The notes under the pieces were generated by a model. It was not told the DNA's origin. It searched no databases and saw only the letters and a program-made list of their open reading frames with translations. 64,000 nt of DNA from an uncultured Paracoccaceae bacterium (GTDB lineage: Bacteria; Pseudomonadota; Alphaproteobacteria; Rhodobacterales; Rhodobacteraceae): contig CANMVA010000001.1 of NCBI GenBank assembly GCA_947501355.1, positions 496,001 through 560,000 on the forward strand, in the 5' to 3' direction. A program made the position numbers and the translations under genes. The stretch's first letter is position 1. The number at the start of each line of letters is the position of its first letter. This document shows positions 17,253 through 26,118 of the stretch, piece by piece.

Positions 17253-18449
17253 ATGACAACTTCTGTGCTGACGGGCGTGCGGGTTCTTGATTTGACCAAC
17301 GTCCTCGCGGGGCCGTTTTGCTGCCACCAGCTGGCCCATCTGGGGGCCGAAGTCATCAAGATCGAGCGTCCCGGCGGCGGCGATCTGGCCCGCCAGCTGG
17401 GCGCTGATCCCGCGTTGAACGCGGCCGATATGGGCGTTTCGTTTCTGGCGCAGAATGCCGGAAAGGCATCTGTCACGTTGAACCTGAAAGACCCGCGTGG
17501 GGCCGATCTGCTCAAGCAGCTTGTGCGCGGCGCGGATGTTCTGGTCGAGAATTACCGTCCCGGTGTGATGGCACGTCTTGGGGTGGGGTCCGACGTGCTG
17601 CGCGGTGAGAACCCCAATCTGATCTATGCCGCCATCTCGGGCTTCGGGCAGGATGGCCCGTGGCGGGACCGACCGGCCTATGACCAGATCGTGCAAGGCG
17701 TGGCGGGTGTGATGTCGGTCACTGGCCGCGCGGGCGAGGGGCCTTTGCGCGCGGGGTATCCAGTTGCGGATACGGTCGGTGGGCTGACCGCTGCGATGGC
17801 AATTTGTGCGGCGCTCAACGCGTCCCCGCGCGGGTGCGTCATCGACGTGTCGATGTTGGAGGCCACGCTGGCCACAATGGGCTGGGCGATCTCCAATCAC
17901 CTGATCGCAGGCGTCGCGCCACAGCAGAACGGCAACGAGAACCCGACCTCTGCCCCGTCCGGCACCTTCCGGGTGGCCGATGGGCATATCAACATTGCCG
18001 CCAACCGGGACGAACAATGGGTCAGCCTTGCGCGCCATCTGGGTCGCGATGATCTGCTGAGCGATCCTGATTTCGCCACGCGGGAGGACCGCAAGGCCAA
18101 CCGTCTGCGCTTGACGGTTGAGTTGGAAACGGTGCTGGTCACTCAACCCGCCGACCATTGGGTGCGCGCGCTGAACGCGCTGGGCGTGCCAACGGGGGAG
18201 GTCATGAGCGTACCCGACATTTTGTCCCACCCGCAGATTGCGGATCGTGGCTTTCTGGCCCGGTTTGCCGATGTGCCGAATGTTCCCGCCGGCGCGACTG
18301 TGGTGCGGGCAGGGGCGCGGATTGATGGTGCGCCGCTGTCGGTCAGCAGACCGCCCCCTGCGCTGGGCGCAGATACTGATGACGTTTTGGAAAGGCTTGG
18401 TGTCAACGCAGAAGAGCGGGCTCAGCTACGGGCTGAAGGGGTGATCTAG
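17253..18449 (+). CDS. CaiB/BaiF (family III) CoA-transferase
   Basis: 398 residues. The N-terminal nucleotide-binding region GVRVLDLTNVLAGPFC and GAEVIKIERPGGGD are typical; the catalytic Asp lies in RPAYDQIVQG. Family III enzymes move CoA between carboxylates (formate/oxalate, carnitine, succinate and similar). The substrate is not evident and no pathway partners are adjacent. Confidence 0.9.
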   Translation: MTTSVLTGVRVLDLTNVLAGPFCCHQLAHLGAEVIKIERPGGGDLARQLGADPALNAADMGVSFLAQNAGKASVTLNLKDPRGADLLKQLVRGADVLVENYRPGVMARLGVGSDVLRGENPNLIYAAISGFGQDGPWRDRPAYDQIVQGVAGVMSVTGRAGEGPLRAGYPVADTVGGLTAAMAICAALNASPRGCVIDVSMLEATLATMGWAISNHLIAGVAPQQNGNENPTSAPSGTFRVADGHINIAANRDEQWVSLARHLGRDDLLSDPDFATREDRKANRLRLTVELETVLVTQPADHWVRALNALGVPTGEVMSVPDILSHPQIADRGFLARFADVPNVPAGATVVRAGARIDGAPLSVSRPPPALGADTDDVLERLGVNAEERAQLRAEGVI

Positions 18450-18452
18450 CGC

Positions 18453-19907
18453 CTATTCTAAGCACGCGCTTTCGATGACGAACCCCATATACTGCCGATT
18501 GCGATATTTGCCTGCATCGCTGTTGATCTCAAACTCTGTGAATTCGGGGCAGGGGCGAGAGCGGCCTTCTTTCTGCACGTAAAGCACCGTCGATTCTGTG
18601 GGCTCAAACGGATGTTTCAGCGCGTAGTGATGCGGCGCGCGCCCTTCAAAGGGGGAGGCGTAAATCGTGAAACCGCGCCCTTTGCCAGTGTAGAACAGAT
18701 CAGCCAGCACATCCCGGTTGGAGGCAACGATGACGGTCTGGTCGGTTTCTTTGGCCAGTTGGAAAATCTTCTCGGACATCTCGTCAAGACCGACATAACG
18801 TTTAAAGACGAGGCTTTCGCCATCCAGCGACAGACCCCCCGCGAAAAGGGTCATAAAAGGCAGCAGCACGCTGATCGCCCCGTTGATCCAGAACGACGCG
18901 CGCAGCCAGCGCGGGCGATCGATCAGCCAAGGCATCACGGCGACGATCCCCGCGATAGAGGCGGCAGCGGCCCAGTTGGCATAGGCCTCTGACAGCAGCG
19001 CCTGAATGCAGACAATCGCAATGATGGGCAGCGAAAAAAGCAGAAAAGTCACTTGAACGAGGGTCAGTTGCCCGCGAATGGCCTGCCAGCCCATCGTAAG
19101 AAGCGCCGCAAAGACCAACGGCCCCATGACAGCGAATTGCAGCAAGAAGAACTCCGCCAACCCGGTGACGTTCAGGCCCGCGCGCGCGCCTGGATCGCGG
19201 ACCCAATCGGCGTTATCCATCGTGTGTTGCACGGTCGAAAACCCGTTGATGATGTTCCACAGGATGTTGGGCGAGATCGTGATGAAGAAGGCGAACAGGA
19301 TCAGCCCGTAGTCACGCGCCCGCAGCCGTTCCAAAGGCAGGGCGACGGCTACAATGCCCGCGCAAAGTACATAGTAAATCGCTGCGTATTTCGACAGGAA
19401 CGCAAGGCCCAGCATCGCGCCGGTGAAAAGCGCCACGTTGCGCGACGGCTCCAGCGCGAGGCGCAGATAGCCGCCCAAGGCGAGCGCCAGAAACGGAAAC
19501 ATAATCGTGTCGGTTGAGATTAGCGTCGAGCCGACCGCAATCACCGGCATCGTCGCATATCCAAGCGCTGTCATGATCGCCGCACGGTGGCCTAGGTGCT
19601 CGCGTGCGATGGCACCAAGGATCAACGCGGTGGCGGCGTGAAACAGCGGGGCGGGCAGGCGCACCCAGAAAGCGGCATCACTGCCTGCGGCCTCGACAAA
19701 GGCGCGGATCACCCAACCAATCATCGGAGGTTTGGAGTAATAGCCGAAGGCCAGTTCCTGCCCCCAGAACCAGTATTGTGCCTCGTCCACAAACAGATCG
19801 AGCTGCCCCCACCACAAGGCCAGCACGCGGTAGAGCGTCAGCAGCCCAACGCCCCAAAGCGCTGGTTTCAGCCAGGCCCGGTCAGCTGTCGAGGCGGCGT
19901 TCGACAC
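18453..19907 (-). CDS. GT39-family membrane glycosyltransferase (ArnT/PMT-like)
   Basis: 484 residues with about ten membrane segments. The first periplasmic loop holds DEAQYWFWGQELAFGYYSKPP, the acidic motif typical of polyprenyl-phosphate-sugar transferases. It likely moves a sugar from undecaprenyl phosphate onto lipid A or another envelope acceptor. It overlaps the LAB_N gene by 26 bp, and the GT2 gene upstream of that probably makes the lipid-linked donor. Confidence 0.85.
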   Translation of the reverse strand: MSNAASTADRAWLKPALWGVGLLTLYRVLALWWGQLDLFVDEAQYWFWGQELAFGYYSKPPMIGWVIRAFVEAAGSDAAFWVRLPAPLFHAATALILGAIAREHLGHRAAIMTALGYATMPVIAVGSTLISTDTIMFPFLALALGGYLRLALEPSRNVALFTGAMLGLAFLSKYAAIYYVLCAGIVAVALPLERLRARDYGLILFAFFITISPNILWNIINGFSTVQHTMDNADWVRDPGARAGLNVTGLAEFFLLQFAVMGPLVFAALLTMGWQAIRGQLTLVQVTFLLFSLPIIAIVCIQALLSEAYANWAAAASIAGIVAVMPWLIDRPRWLRASFWINGAISVLLPFMTLFAGGLSLDGESLVFKRYVGLDEMSEKIFQLAKETDQTVIVASNRDVLADLFYTGKGRGFTIYASPFEGRAPHHYALKHPFEPTESTVLYVQKEGRSRPCPEFTEFEINSDAGKYRNRQYMGFVIESACLE

Positions 19908-20187
19908 GGATCAACCACAGGTTTCTGAGGTAAATGAACAGGCCCATCGACTGGCCCAGAATGAAGACGGGATCCTGCCGATAGATCGCATAGGCCAGCA
20001 GGATCATCCCGCCGCTGATCGAGAAATACCAAAATGCGATCGGCACAACTGATCGTTTCGCACGTTCCGAGGCGATCCATTGCACAAGGAAGCGCCCCGT
20101 GAACAGCAATTGACCGAAAAGGCCGAAGGCCACCCACCAGAACTCAAGGTAGCTGTCGACCTTGAGCCACGCGAAGACGCTATCCAT
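19882..20187 (-). CDS. Lipid-A-disaccharide synthase N-terminal (LAB_N) domain membrane protein
   Basis: 101 residues with three hydrophobic helices; FGLFGQLLFTGRFLVQWIASE, SVVPIAFWYFSISGG and YRQDPVFILGQ are the LAB_N family blocks. Such proteins accompany polyprenyl-glycosyltransferase operons and may act as flippases or accessory subunits. Genes on both sides overlap it (8 and 26 bp), so the three form a tight operon. Confidence 0.88.
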   Translation of the reverse strand: MDSVFAWLKVDSYLEFWWVAFGLFGQLLFTGRFLVQWIASERAKRSVVPIAFWYFSISGGMILLAYAIYRQDPVFILGQSMGLFIYLRNLWLIRVERRLDS

Positions 20188-20896
20188 CGGTGACCTCCGT
20201 CGGGGTCGCGGTCTTGCGACGGCGGATCAGCCAAGCAACGCCCATCAGATCCCAGACGCCGACGAATGCGCGTTGAAGATTGGTGTAGTTGGAACTGCCC
20301 GCCCCGCGCTCACGATGGCTGACATCAACCAGCACGACTTCCCATCCGTCCCGCTTGAACAGCGCAGGCAAGTAGCGATGCATATGGTTGAAGAACGGCA
20401 GGCGTAGGAACGCGTCGCGGCGAAACCCTTTCAGCCCACAGCCCGTGTCGCGTGTGCCGTCGTTGAGAATGGCCGAGCGCAGCTTGTTCGCCGCCTTGGA
20501 CGCCCATTTCTTTGCCGTTGTGTCTTGACGATCCACGCGCTGCCCCGCCACTAGCCCGACGCGGTTTTGGGTGTCGGCCAGAAGCGGTTTATAAAGTTTG
20601 GGTAACTCGGAGGGCGGGTTCTGCCCGTCGCCATCCAAAGTGCAAATCACGTCCGACTGGGCCACCAGAACACCGCTATGCACCGCTGCACTTTGCCCGC
20701 CAGAGCGCTCATTGCGCAGCACCCGCACCGGATGCTCCAGCCCGCGCGCCACATCGCCCGTCCCATCGGTGGAGCCATCATCGACAATGATAATCTCATA
20801 GGCGACCTCTGCGCAGGCCTCTGCAATCTCGGTCACGACTGAGGCGACATTGCCGGCCTCGTTTTTCATAGGGATAACGATGGAAACAGCGGTCAT
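20180..20896 (-). CDS. GT2 glycosyltransferase, dolichol-phosphate-mannose-synthase-like
   Basis: 238 residues. SIVIPMKNEAGN, IIVDDGSTDGT (DxD-type metal site) and CTLDGDGQNPP are the GT2 motifs; a short basic C-terminus with no long membrane domain follows. It probably transfers a sugar to undecaprenyl phosphate, supplying the GT39 enzyme in the same operon. First gene of GT2-LAB_N-GT39. Confidence 0.88.
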   Translation of the reverse strand: MTAVSIVIPMKNEAGNVASVVTEIAEACAEVAYEIIIVDDGSTDGTGDVARGLEHPVRVLRNERSGGQSAAVHSGVLVAQSDVICTLDGDGQNPPSELPKLYKPLLADTQNRVGLVAGQRVDRQDTTAKKWASKAANKLRSAILNDGTRDTGCGLKGFRRDAFLRLPFFNHMHRYLPALFKRDGWEVVLVDVSHRERGAGSSNYTNLQRAFVGVWDLMGVAWLIRRRKTATPTEVTDG

Positions 20897-20956
20897 GGCA
20901 TAGAGTCTCTTTGTTCGGCGGGCTTAAATACCAAAGCGTCCGCGCTGTCCACGGCG

Positions 20957-21991
20957 CTAGCCTTTTGTGCGACGCAGCGTATCGCCGAAACTGACTTTGG
21001 GCGTCAGTTCGATGACCTGACCGGGCTCTGCATTGTGATCGTCGCACCGATCTGCGATGATCTGGGCCGCCGCGCGCCCGATCTCAAGGCGGCAGCTGTC
21101 CATCGTGGCCAGTTTCCGCGGCAAACCCTGAAGCAGCTCGACACCGTTGAACCCGGCCAGCCCGATCTCTTGCGGTATCTTCACGCCTTGCTCCAGCAGG
21201 TAAAGCAATCCGCCCGCCCCAATCATATCGTTGGAATAATACAGAAAATCGAGCTCTTCATTGCGCGTCAGCATCGCTTGGGTCATCTCGCGGCCCTTGG
21301 CCAGCGCCGATCCGCCTTCGTAGAATTCCTTTTCCTGCACTTCGAGCCCATGCTTGGCGAGCCCTTCGATCAACCCTTCAAAGCGCTTTCGCGCCCGGTG
21401 ATCGAGCGGCATCTTCGTGCCCATGAAACCGATGTTCTGAAAGCCCGCCTTGGCGATTTGCTGCGCCATCATGCGCCCTGCGCGCCGGTGCGAAATACCG
21501 ACCATGCTGTCGATGGGCGTGCCGTCGACATCCATGATCTCGACCACCGGAATGCCCGAGGCTTTCAGCATCGCCCGGCTGGCATCCGAATGTTCAAGCC
21601 CTGCAATAATGATCCCTGAGGGCCGCCACGAGAGCATCTCATACAGAACAGCTTCTTCCTTGTCCTGGGCGTAATGGGTGACGCCGACCACGGGCTGCAA
21701 CGGCGTCTCGTCCAGCACTTCAGAGATCCCGGTCATCACCTCCGGGAAGACCATGTTCGACATCGACGGGATGATGACGGCTACAAGGTTCACCCGCTGC
21801 GAGGCCAGCGCGCCAGCGATCTTGTTAGGCACATAGCCAAGTGTTTTCGCTGCTTCGAGGACCTTCTCCCGCGTCGCGGCACTGACATCCCCGCGATTGC
21901 GCAGCACCCGACTGACGGTCATTTCACTGACGCCCGAAGCCTCCGACACATCACGAAGGGTCAGCGGGCGTTTCATATCGTTGGGGGCCAT
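20957..21991 (-). CDS. LacI-family regulator, GntR (gluconate repressor)-like
   Basis: 344 residues. The N-terminal LacI helix-turn-helix TLRDVSEASGVSEMTVSRVLR is followed by the hinge and a periplasmic-binding-like sensor domain. The open frame reaches a TTG at 22021, but the ATG at 21991 is the likelier start. A palindrome resembling the E. coli GntR operator lies just upstream, suggesting autoregulation; no gluconate genes are in view. Confidence 0.85.
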   Translation of the reverse strand: MAPNDMKRPLTLRDVSEASGVSEMTVSRVLRNRGDVSAATREKVLEAAKTLGYVPNKIAGALASQRVNLVAVIIPSMSNMVFPEVMTGISEVLDETPLQPVVGVTHYAQDKEEAVLYEMLSWRPSGIIIAGLEHSDASRAMLKASGIPVVEIMDVDGTPIDSMVGISHRRAGRMMAQQIAKAGFQNIGFMGTKMPLDHRARKRFEGLIEGLAKHGLEVQEKEFYEGGSALAKGREMTQAMLTRNEELDFLYYSNDMIGAGGLLYLLEQGVKIPQEIGLAGFNGVELLQGLPRKLATMDSCRLEIGRAAAQIIADRCDDHNAEPGQVIELTPKVSFGDTLRRTKG

Positions 21992-22020
21992 TGCGGTCTT
22001 TCTGCTGCGAGTCTTTCCCA

Positions 22021-22039
22021 AATGTTAGCCCCTAACATT
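22021..22039. promoter_or_regulatory. Palindromic operator upstream of the LacI regulator
   Basis: AATGTTA-GCCCC-TAACATT: seven-base perfect arms about 30 bp before the regulator start. The half-sites equal the ATGTTA/TAACAT arms known for the E. coli gluconate repressor, with a five- rather than four-base spacer. Confidence 0.6.
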
Positions 22040-22102
22040 CAGAAAGTCCAAGCGCTTGCGTCTTGCGCGCTGCGTCAAATAGAGCGAGGTATTGCGGGGT
22101 GT

Positions 22103-22179
22103 GGCCCCGTGGCTCAAATGGATAGAGCAGCCCCCTCCTAAGGGGCAGGTTGCAGGTTCGAATCCTGCCGGGGTCGCCA
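22103..22179 (+). tRNA. tRNA-Arg (anticodon CCT), integration target
   Basis: Complete cloverleaf with acceptor GGCCCCG/CGGGGTC, anticodon loop CTCCTAA (CCT at 22137-22139), T-arm GGTTCGAATCC and encoded CCA. Its 3' 47 bases recur at 62975-63021, so this copy is the functional gene kept at attL. Confidence 0.97.
22133..22179. repeat. attL: 47-bp direct repeat (tRNA 3' half)
   Basis: From the 5' side of the anticodon stem to CCA, identical base for base to 62975-63021; the flanking bases differ (C versus T before, A versus G after). This is the classic footprint of tyrosine-integrase insertion into a tRNA gene. Confidence 0.95.
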
Positions 22180-22185
22180 AAAACG

Positions 22186-22190
22186 CCTGA
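22186..22190. repeat. Target-site duplication CCTGA (left copy)
   Basis: Five bases immediately before the left transposon end; the same five follow the right end at 51425-51429. Five-base duplications are typical of Tn7/Tn5053-type DDE transposition. Confidence 0.88.
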
Positions 22191-22223
22191 TGCCAGAAAA
22201 ACCGGAAGTGCGCGCAAAAGAAA
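22191..22223 (+). repeat. Left terminal inverted repeat
   Basis: Starts TGCCAGAAAAACCGGAAGTG and aligns with the reverse complement of 51392-51424 with about five mismatches over 33 bases. The terminal dinucleotide is TG, pairing with CA at the right end. Confidence 0.85.
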
Positions 22224-22240
22224 CCAATAGTGCGCGCAAA
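22207..22240 (+). repeat. Left-end transposase-site repeats
   Basis: AGTGCGCGCAAA occurs at 22207-22218 and 22229-22240, 22 bp apart; the second copy is preceded by AAACCAAT, which links it to the CCAATAGC-type repeats of the right end. These are likely TniA-binding sites. The rest of the stretch up to the first gene (22241-22490) shows no gene. Confidence 0.75.
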
Positions 22241-22490
22241 TTGATTTGGTAGCGGCTCGGCGGCTATGCCACAGCCAGCGTAAATCATTGATTTATAGTT
22301 TTTAAAACGGGACTTTCGTGTTGCTGCCGCGGCACTCCCAAAACCCTCGGTTGCCTCTAATCTGACAGTTCATGCTTTGTTCGATCTTGGTAGGTCATAG
22401 GTTCCGGAACCTTTCACATCACTTAGCCCGCCGCCTTTCGGCCGGGCGAAGCGCGCGGAGGCTGCTTCCGCGCCATGAAAGGACTCCGCC

Positions 22491-23591
22491 ATGTCGCGTT
22501 CGCACTCCACGATCCCGTTCCACGAACTCAAGTTCCTCGATGATGTTCCATCGCTCCGAAGTGTCGAAGAGCGGTTTCGGAAGTTTCTGAAGAGGACGCG
22601 GAAGGCCGCCCAAGAGCTGGCGGTCGCCCAAGGACAGATGACCGAGGACGATTGCTTGTATGACTACGAGCTGGTCGCTGACGAAGACACGCGCCGGATA
22701 AAGCGACGCGCGATACGCGTCCTGGAGCGGGTTCATTCCTCAACCGGCATGTACCACCTGACTGAAGAGAATCGGGCGCGGCTAACGCCGCTGCGGGATG
22801 GTCTTCCCGTTGCCCAGATCACCACCGAACATGAGGCCGACGAGATTGCCGCCGCGCTTCACGCAGAGATGCCGTGGATGGGGCCCGCGACGGAAGTGGT
22901 TTGGCAGGGCTTGCAGGCTTCTGCACGCGAGGGGCTGCCGGGCGCGCGGTTCTCTCCGTTGATCTTGGTCGGTTCGCCGGGCCTTGGGAAATCCTACTGG
23001 GCGCGGCGTCTGGCGCATCACTTGTCGGTTCCTACCACGCAGATCGACGCAACGGGGGAACCTGCGACCTTTGCGCTCGTCGGCTCCCAACGTGGTTGGA
23101 GCAGCGCGCATCCCGGCAAGGTGATGAAAACCATCCTACAGGCGCGACATGGTGGACCGCTGGTTATCTTGGATGAGATCGAGAAGGCGGGGGAGAGCTA
23201 TTCCACCCGGGGTAGCCGTCATACGCTGACCGACGCATTGCTTCCGCTTCTGGAGCGGATGACGGCGGCCAGCTGGGAATGCCCCTTCTTCCAGATCAAG
23301 TTCGACATGTCCTGGGTTAACTGGGTGATGACGGCGAACAGCAGGCAGGGATTGCCGGAGCCACTTAAGAGCCGGTGCGTGGTGCTGGATCTGCCCGATC
23401 TGACCATAGGGCAATTGCACGATTTCGCCTGTAGCGAAGGCAGGCGACGTGGTTTGCCGGAACCGGCGTTGGAGGCGTTGCTCGATGTCTTCGAAAGTGG
23501 GGCGATCTCCAACGCCAGCTTCAGCCTGCGAATGGTCAGCCGGATGCTGGACCGGGCAGAGATGCTGGCGCAGCAGCCGATCTTGAACTGA
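22491..23591 (+). CDS. AAA+ ATPase, Lon/MoxR-like, without protease domain
   Basis: 366 residues. The first half is helical and charged; the AAA+ module starts about residue 160 with Walker A GSPGLGKSYWARRLA, Walker B LVILDEIEKAG, a sensor-1-like VNWVMTANS and an arginine-finger-like LKSRCVVL. This resembles the ATPase part of Lon, but the serine protease domain is absent. First gene inside the left transposon end, followed after 4 bp by a phosphoesterase. Cargo with a possible defence role; function unproven. Confidence 0.8.
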   Translation: MSRSHSTIPFHELKFLDDVPSLRSVEERFRKFLKRTRKAAQELAVAQGQMTEDDCLYDYELVADEDTRRIKRRAIRVLERVHSSTGMYHLTEENRARLTPLRDGLPVAQITTEHEADEIAAALHAEMPWMGPATEVVWQGLQASAREGLPGARFSPLILVGSPGLGKSYWARRLAHHLSVPTTQIDATGEPATFALVGSQRGWSSAHPGKVMKTILQARHGGPLVILDEIEKAGESYSTRGSRHTLTDALLPLLERMTAASWECPFFQIKFDMSWVNWVMTANSRQGLPEPLKSRCVVLDLPDLTIGQLHDFACSEGRRRGLPEPALEALLDVFESGAISNASFSLRMVSRMLDRAEMLAQQPILN

Positions 23592-23595
23592 GGAG

Positions 23596-24489
23596 ATGAC
23601 GGTGGACACGCTTACCATCCCCTTCGACACCGGCCGCGTGGTGATCCTCGGAGACCTGCATCTGGACAGCTGCGATCGTCTCTCTGTGGATGCAATCGCG
23701 CTCTTAAGTCTTGAATACGCGCTCCAAACAGCGGACGCGCTCCTCCTCGCGGGCGATCTGATCAACGGGCCTGCGTCGAACTGGTCCAAGGTCTTCTCTT
23801 ATCTGACGCAGCATATCTTTCCGGAGAAGATCTACGCGTTCCCAGGCAACCATGACTATTACAATGGGAGCCTTGGAGATGACCCTCTCCTTGATAGGGA
23901 GGCGGCGAAAGCAGGCGCTAACTTCGTTCAGAAACGGGTTCTGCGACACGGAACGACGCGCTTCATGTGCTGCACGCTCTGGACCGACTTCGATCTGCTG
24001 GACGATCAACCGCGGGCCATGAGCGTCGCGCAACAGGTGATGCGGGACTATTCCAAGATTGCGAGACCTGCGCCAAGCAAGTTTCCACCGGATGAAGAAT
24101 TTCACGGATGGATCCCTCAGCCCTGGATCAAGCCGGAAGATGTCTTGAGCGTTCATCAGGATCATCGCCGATGGCCGGTCCAAGCCCTCTCCGAGCCACA
24201 ACAGATAGGTGATCAGACCGTCATCGTCACCCACCACGGGCCGCATCCGGATGTCGCTGGCGCTATCGATGCCCTCACAGCGTCCTTCCATTCCGACCTG
24301 GGCGATCTGCTCGTTGGCTATCAGCCGGACGCCTGGTTCTTCGGGCATTCTCACAGGCGGCTGCGCGCCAAGGTAGGTGAAACCGACATCCGCAACGTCT
24401 CGATCGGCTATCCCGACGAACTGCTTGCAGGATCCACATCCTATCTGCGCGAGGCCTGCATCTGGGAGAGCCGCCATGAATCCGGATGA
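23596..24489 (+). CDS. Calcineurin-like metallophosphoesterase
   Basis: 297 residues with the full metal-site series: GDLHLDS, LLAGDLING, FPGNHDYY, VTHHGPHP and FGHSHRRL. Enzymes of this fold cleave phosphomono- or diesters, including nucleic acids and cyclic nucleotides. ATG at 23596 follows GAGGAG. It is coupled to the AAA+ gene before it and overlaps the next gene by 14 bp, so the three act as a unit. Confidence 0.88.
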   Translation: MTVDTLTIPFDTGRVVILGDLHLDSCDRLSVDAIALLSLEYALQTADALLLAGDLINGPASNWSKVFSYLTQHIFPEKIYAFPGNHDYYNGSLGDDPLLDREAAKAGANFVQKRVLRHGTTRFMCCTLWTDFDLLDDQPRAMSVAQQVMRDYSKIARPAPSKFPPDEEFHGWIPQPWIKPEDVLSVHQDHRRWPVQALSEPQQIGDQTVIVTHHGPHPDVAGAIDALTASFHSDLGDLLVGYQPDAWFFGHSHRRLRAKVGETDIRNVSIGYPDELLAGSTSYLREACIWESRHESG

Positions 24490-24739
24490 CAAGGACGGTG
24501 CGCTCCTTCAGCAGCTGAAATCCGTCAAGCTGGTCTGGGTCGATGGATATGAGGGTGGGACCCTAGTTCGATGGGACAATATCGCCCCCACCCTGATGGC
24601 GCTGATTCTGAAGGTTGCGCCCAAACTTGAACCGTTCCAGATCGGCGATGCCCGATACGTCCTCCCGTTGAAGCGGGTACTTGCGGCAGAGGATTCATGG
24701 CGCCTCGTCAATGCCCGCATGCGCATCCGGTCGCTCTAA
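24476..24739 (+). CDS. Hypothetical protein of the AAA+/phosphoesterase cassette, 87 aa
   Basis: Starts inside the end of the phosphoesterase gene (14-bp overlap, ATG after GAGAGCCGCC). Soluble; a possible small beta/alpha domain (KSVKLVWVDGYEGGTLVRWDN, then APTLMALILKVAP). No family recognised. The overlap argues for coupled expression with the two enzymes upstream. Confidence 0.65.
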   Translation: MNPDDKDGALLQQLKSVKLVWVDGYEGGTLVRWDNIAPTLMALILKVAPKLEPFQIGDARYVLPLKRVLAAEDSWRLVNARMRIRSL

Positions 24740-25242
24740 TTTGCCGTCGACGGCCCGAGCAAGAAGGACCTTGACCGCGCACCCTTCCTGTCGGGCTGGG
24801 TGCCGATTAGGTCCGAGTACGGCACCCAAGCGCGTCTCGTCGGTGAGATTGATGCCCATGCCGCTTCGATCGGCCCGATGATCCGCAAATCGCCGTCTTG
24901 CGGCCACCATCCCAACCCCAGATGGGCGAGGACTGTTTCGAGGTGGTACTGGTTTGAAGATCGCTTGGCGACGGAAGGTTTCTATCGGAAGTGAGGCAGG
25001 AAAGTCGAAGGCGGCCATTCGCTGCTCGCGGCTAGAAATTCCGCTTCGCGGGACGGAAGCGGACTTATTCTCTTGCGGCTTTCGCTGACGCAGAAACCGC
25101 TCGCAACTGCGGCATGCGTTTCGCCGCGCTGCAGCTATTTTCGCCGAAGCGGTCTTTTGCCTTACCAAAAAGGGCACCCGGACAAACCGTCCGAACGCCG
25201 CGTGATACTCGGCGAATGGATGTCCAGTTCTTACCGGCGTAA
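24740..25242. other. 503-bp stretch without an assignable gene
   Basis: Open frames exist on both strands (a 183-codon minus frame, a 64-codon plus frame), but their products are low-complexity and Arg/Ala-biased, with no ribosome sites or family resemblance. It may be a decayed gene between two cargo blocks. Confidence 0.5.
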
Positions 25243-26109
25243 TCACTGATCCTCAACACGCACAACCACCTCCATCGAGAGCAGATCGTTACCTTCTCCC
25301 TGGAAGCTGCCGGTTACCGGAGCGACCTGTGACATGTTCCGCGCAACGGCCACCGGAATCAGGTTGGCCGACCCCACCGATCTGTTCGTTGGGTCGAACG
25401 GGATCCAACCGGCCCCGGGAACGAAGACTTCGACCCATGCATGTGTAGAGCCTGAGCCGGCAGACCCGAGCCGGTCATTACTGGGGTCGTAAAGATAGCC
25501 GGACACCAGACGCGCCCCGAAACCCAGCGTTCGGTTAGCCTCGGCAAAGAGGACCGCAAAGTCGCGACACGAGCCACAGCCCCGGTCGAGGGTTTCGAGT
25601 GGTCCTTGCGTGCCTTCGCTCTCGCGGATCTCATATGTGATCTGCGCTGTGATGCCATTGCTGACGTCCTTCAGGAGCGACAGGGTATCCGTTGGCCTGT
25701 GCATCACGAATTGTTCGACCCAGTTTGACAAGCGCCCTGCGTCGTCTTGGTATTGTGGCGCAGAAAGCGCCCCGAGATCTGTCCAGTCTTCGGTGGAGTA
25801 GAGGAACGGGTAGGACGTCGCAAAGGCAGCAATCGGGAAGACGGGCCAGTCTGGCGCGTTCAGGATGGCGGTTGTGTGCGACCGGATCGAAAGCGTCTCC
25901 GTTGCGACATCGAAGTTGGCGATAGCGATGGCGTTTCCGGCGACATCGTGGGACCAGTCGATGTGGGCCGTCGGCGTGATATCAAGATCGAAAGCCGTCA
26001 ATGTGAGGTCCCGCGTTTCGCGAGGACGCAACATCAGCCTGTGCGGTCCAAGGACCACGGCGACGCGATAGCGATAGATGGTCGTATGTGTGATCGTAAT
26101 CGTTGGCAT
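25243..26109 (-). CDS. Transglutaminase-like cysteine peptidase
   Basis: 288 residues: an N-terminal beta domain of the bacterial transglutaminase family (ITITHTTIYRYRVAVVLGPHRL), then the core with catalytic triad segments GCGSCRDFA (Cys), GSTHAWVEVF (His) and FDPTN (Asp). Often found in bacterial stress or peptide-modifying clusters; substrate unknown. It ends the leftward run that begins with the 173-aa gene. Confidence 0.87.
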   Translation of the reverse strand: MPTITITHTTIYRYRVAVVLGPHRLMLRPRETRDLTLTAFDLDITPTAHIDWSHDVAGNAIAIANFDVATETLSIRSHTTAILNAPDWPVFPIAAFATSYPFLYSTEDWTDLGALSAPQYQDDAGRLSNWVEQFVMHRPTDTLSLLKDVSNGITAQITYEIRESEGTQGPLETLDRGCGSCRDFAVLFAEANRTLGFGARLVSGYLYDPSNDRLGSAGSGSTHAWVEVFVPGAGWIPFDPTNRSVGSANLIPVAVARNMSQVAPVTGSFQGEGNDLLSMEVVVRVEDQ

Positions 26110-26118
26110 GCAGCAGAT

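Noticed and set aside
16941-18230. Long minus-strand open frame (429 codons) opposite the CoA-transferase
   Set aside because: The plus-strand CoA-transferase has clear family motifs. Only the last 39 codons before the stop (17060-16941), with their own ribosome site, are kept as the hemP leader ORF.
24695-25246. 183-codon minus frame in the gap after the AAA+ cassette
   Set aside because: No start signal, Arg/Ala-biased composition, no resemblance to any family.
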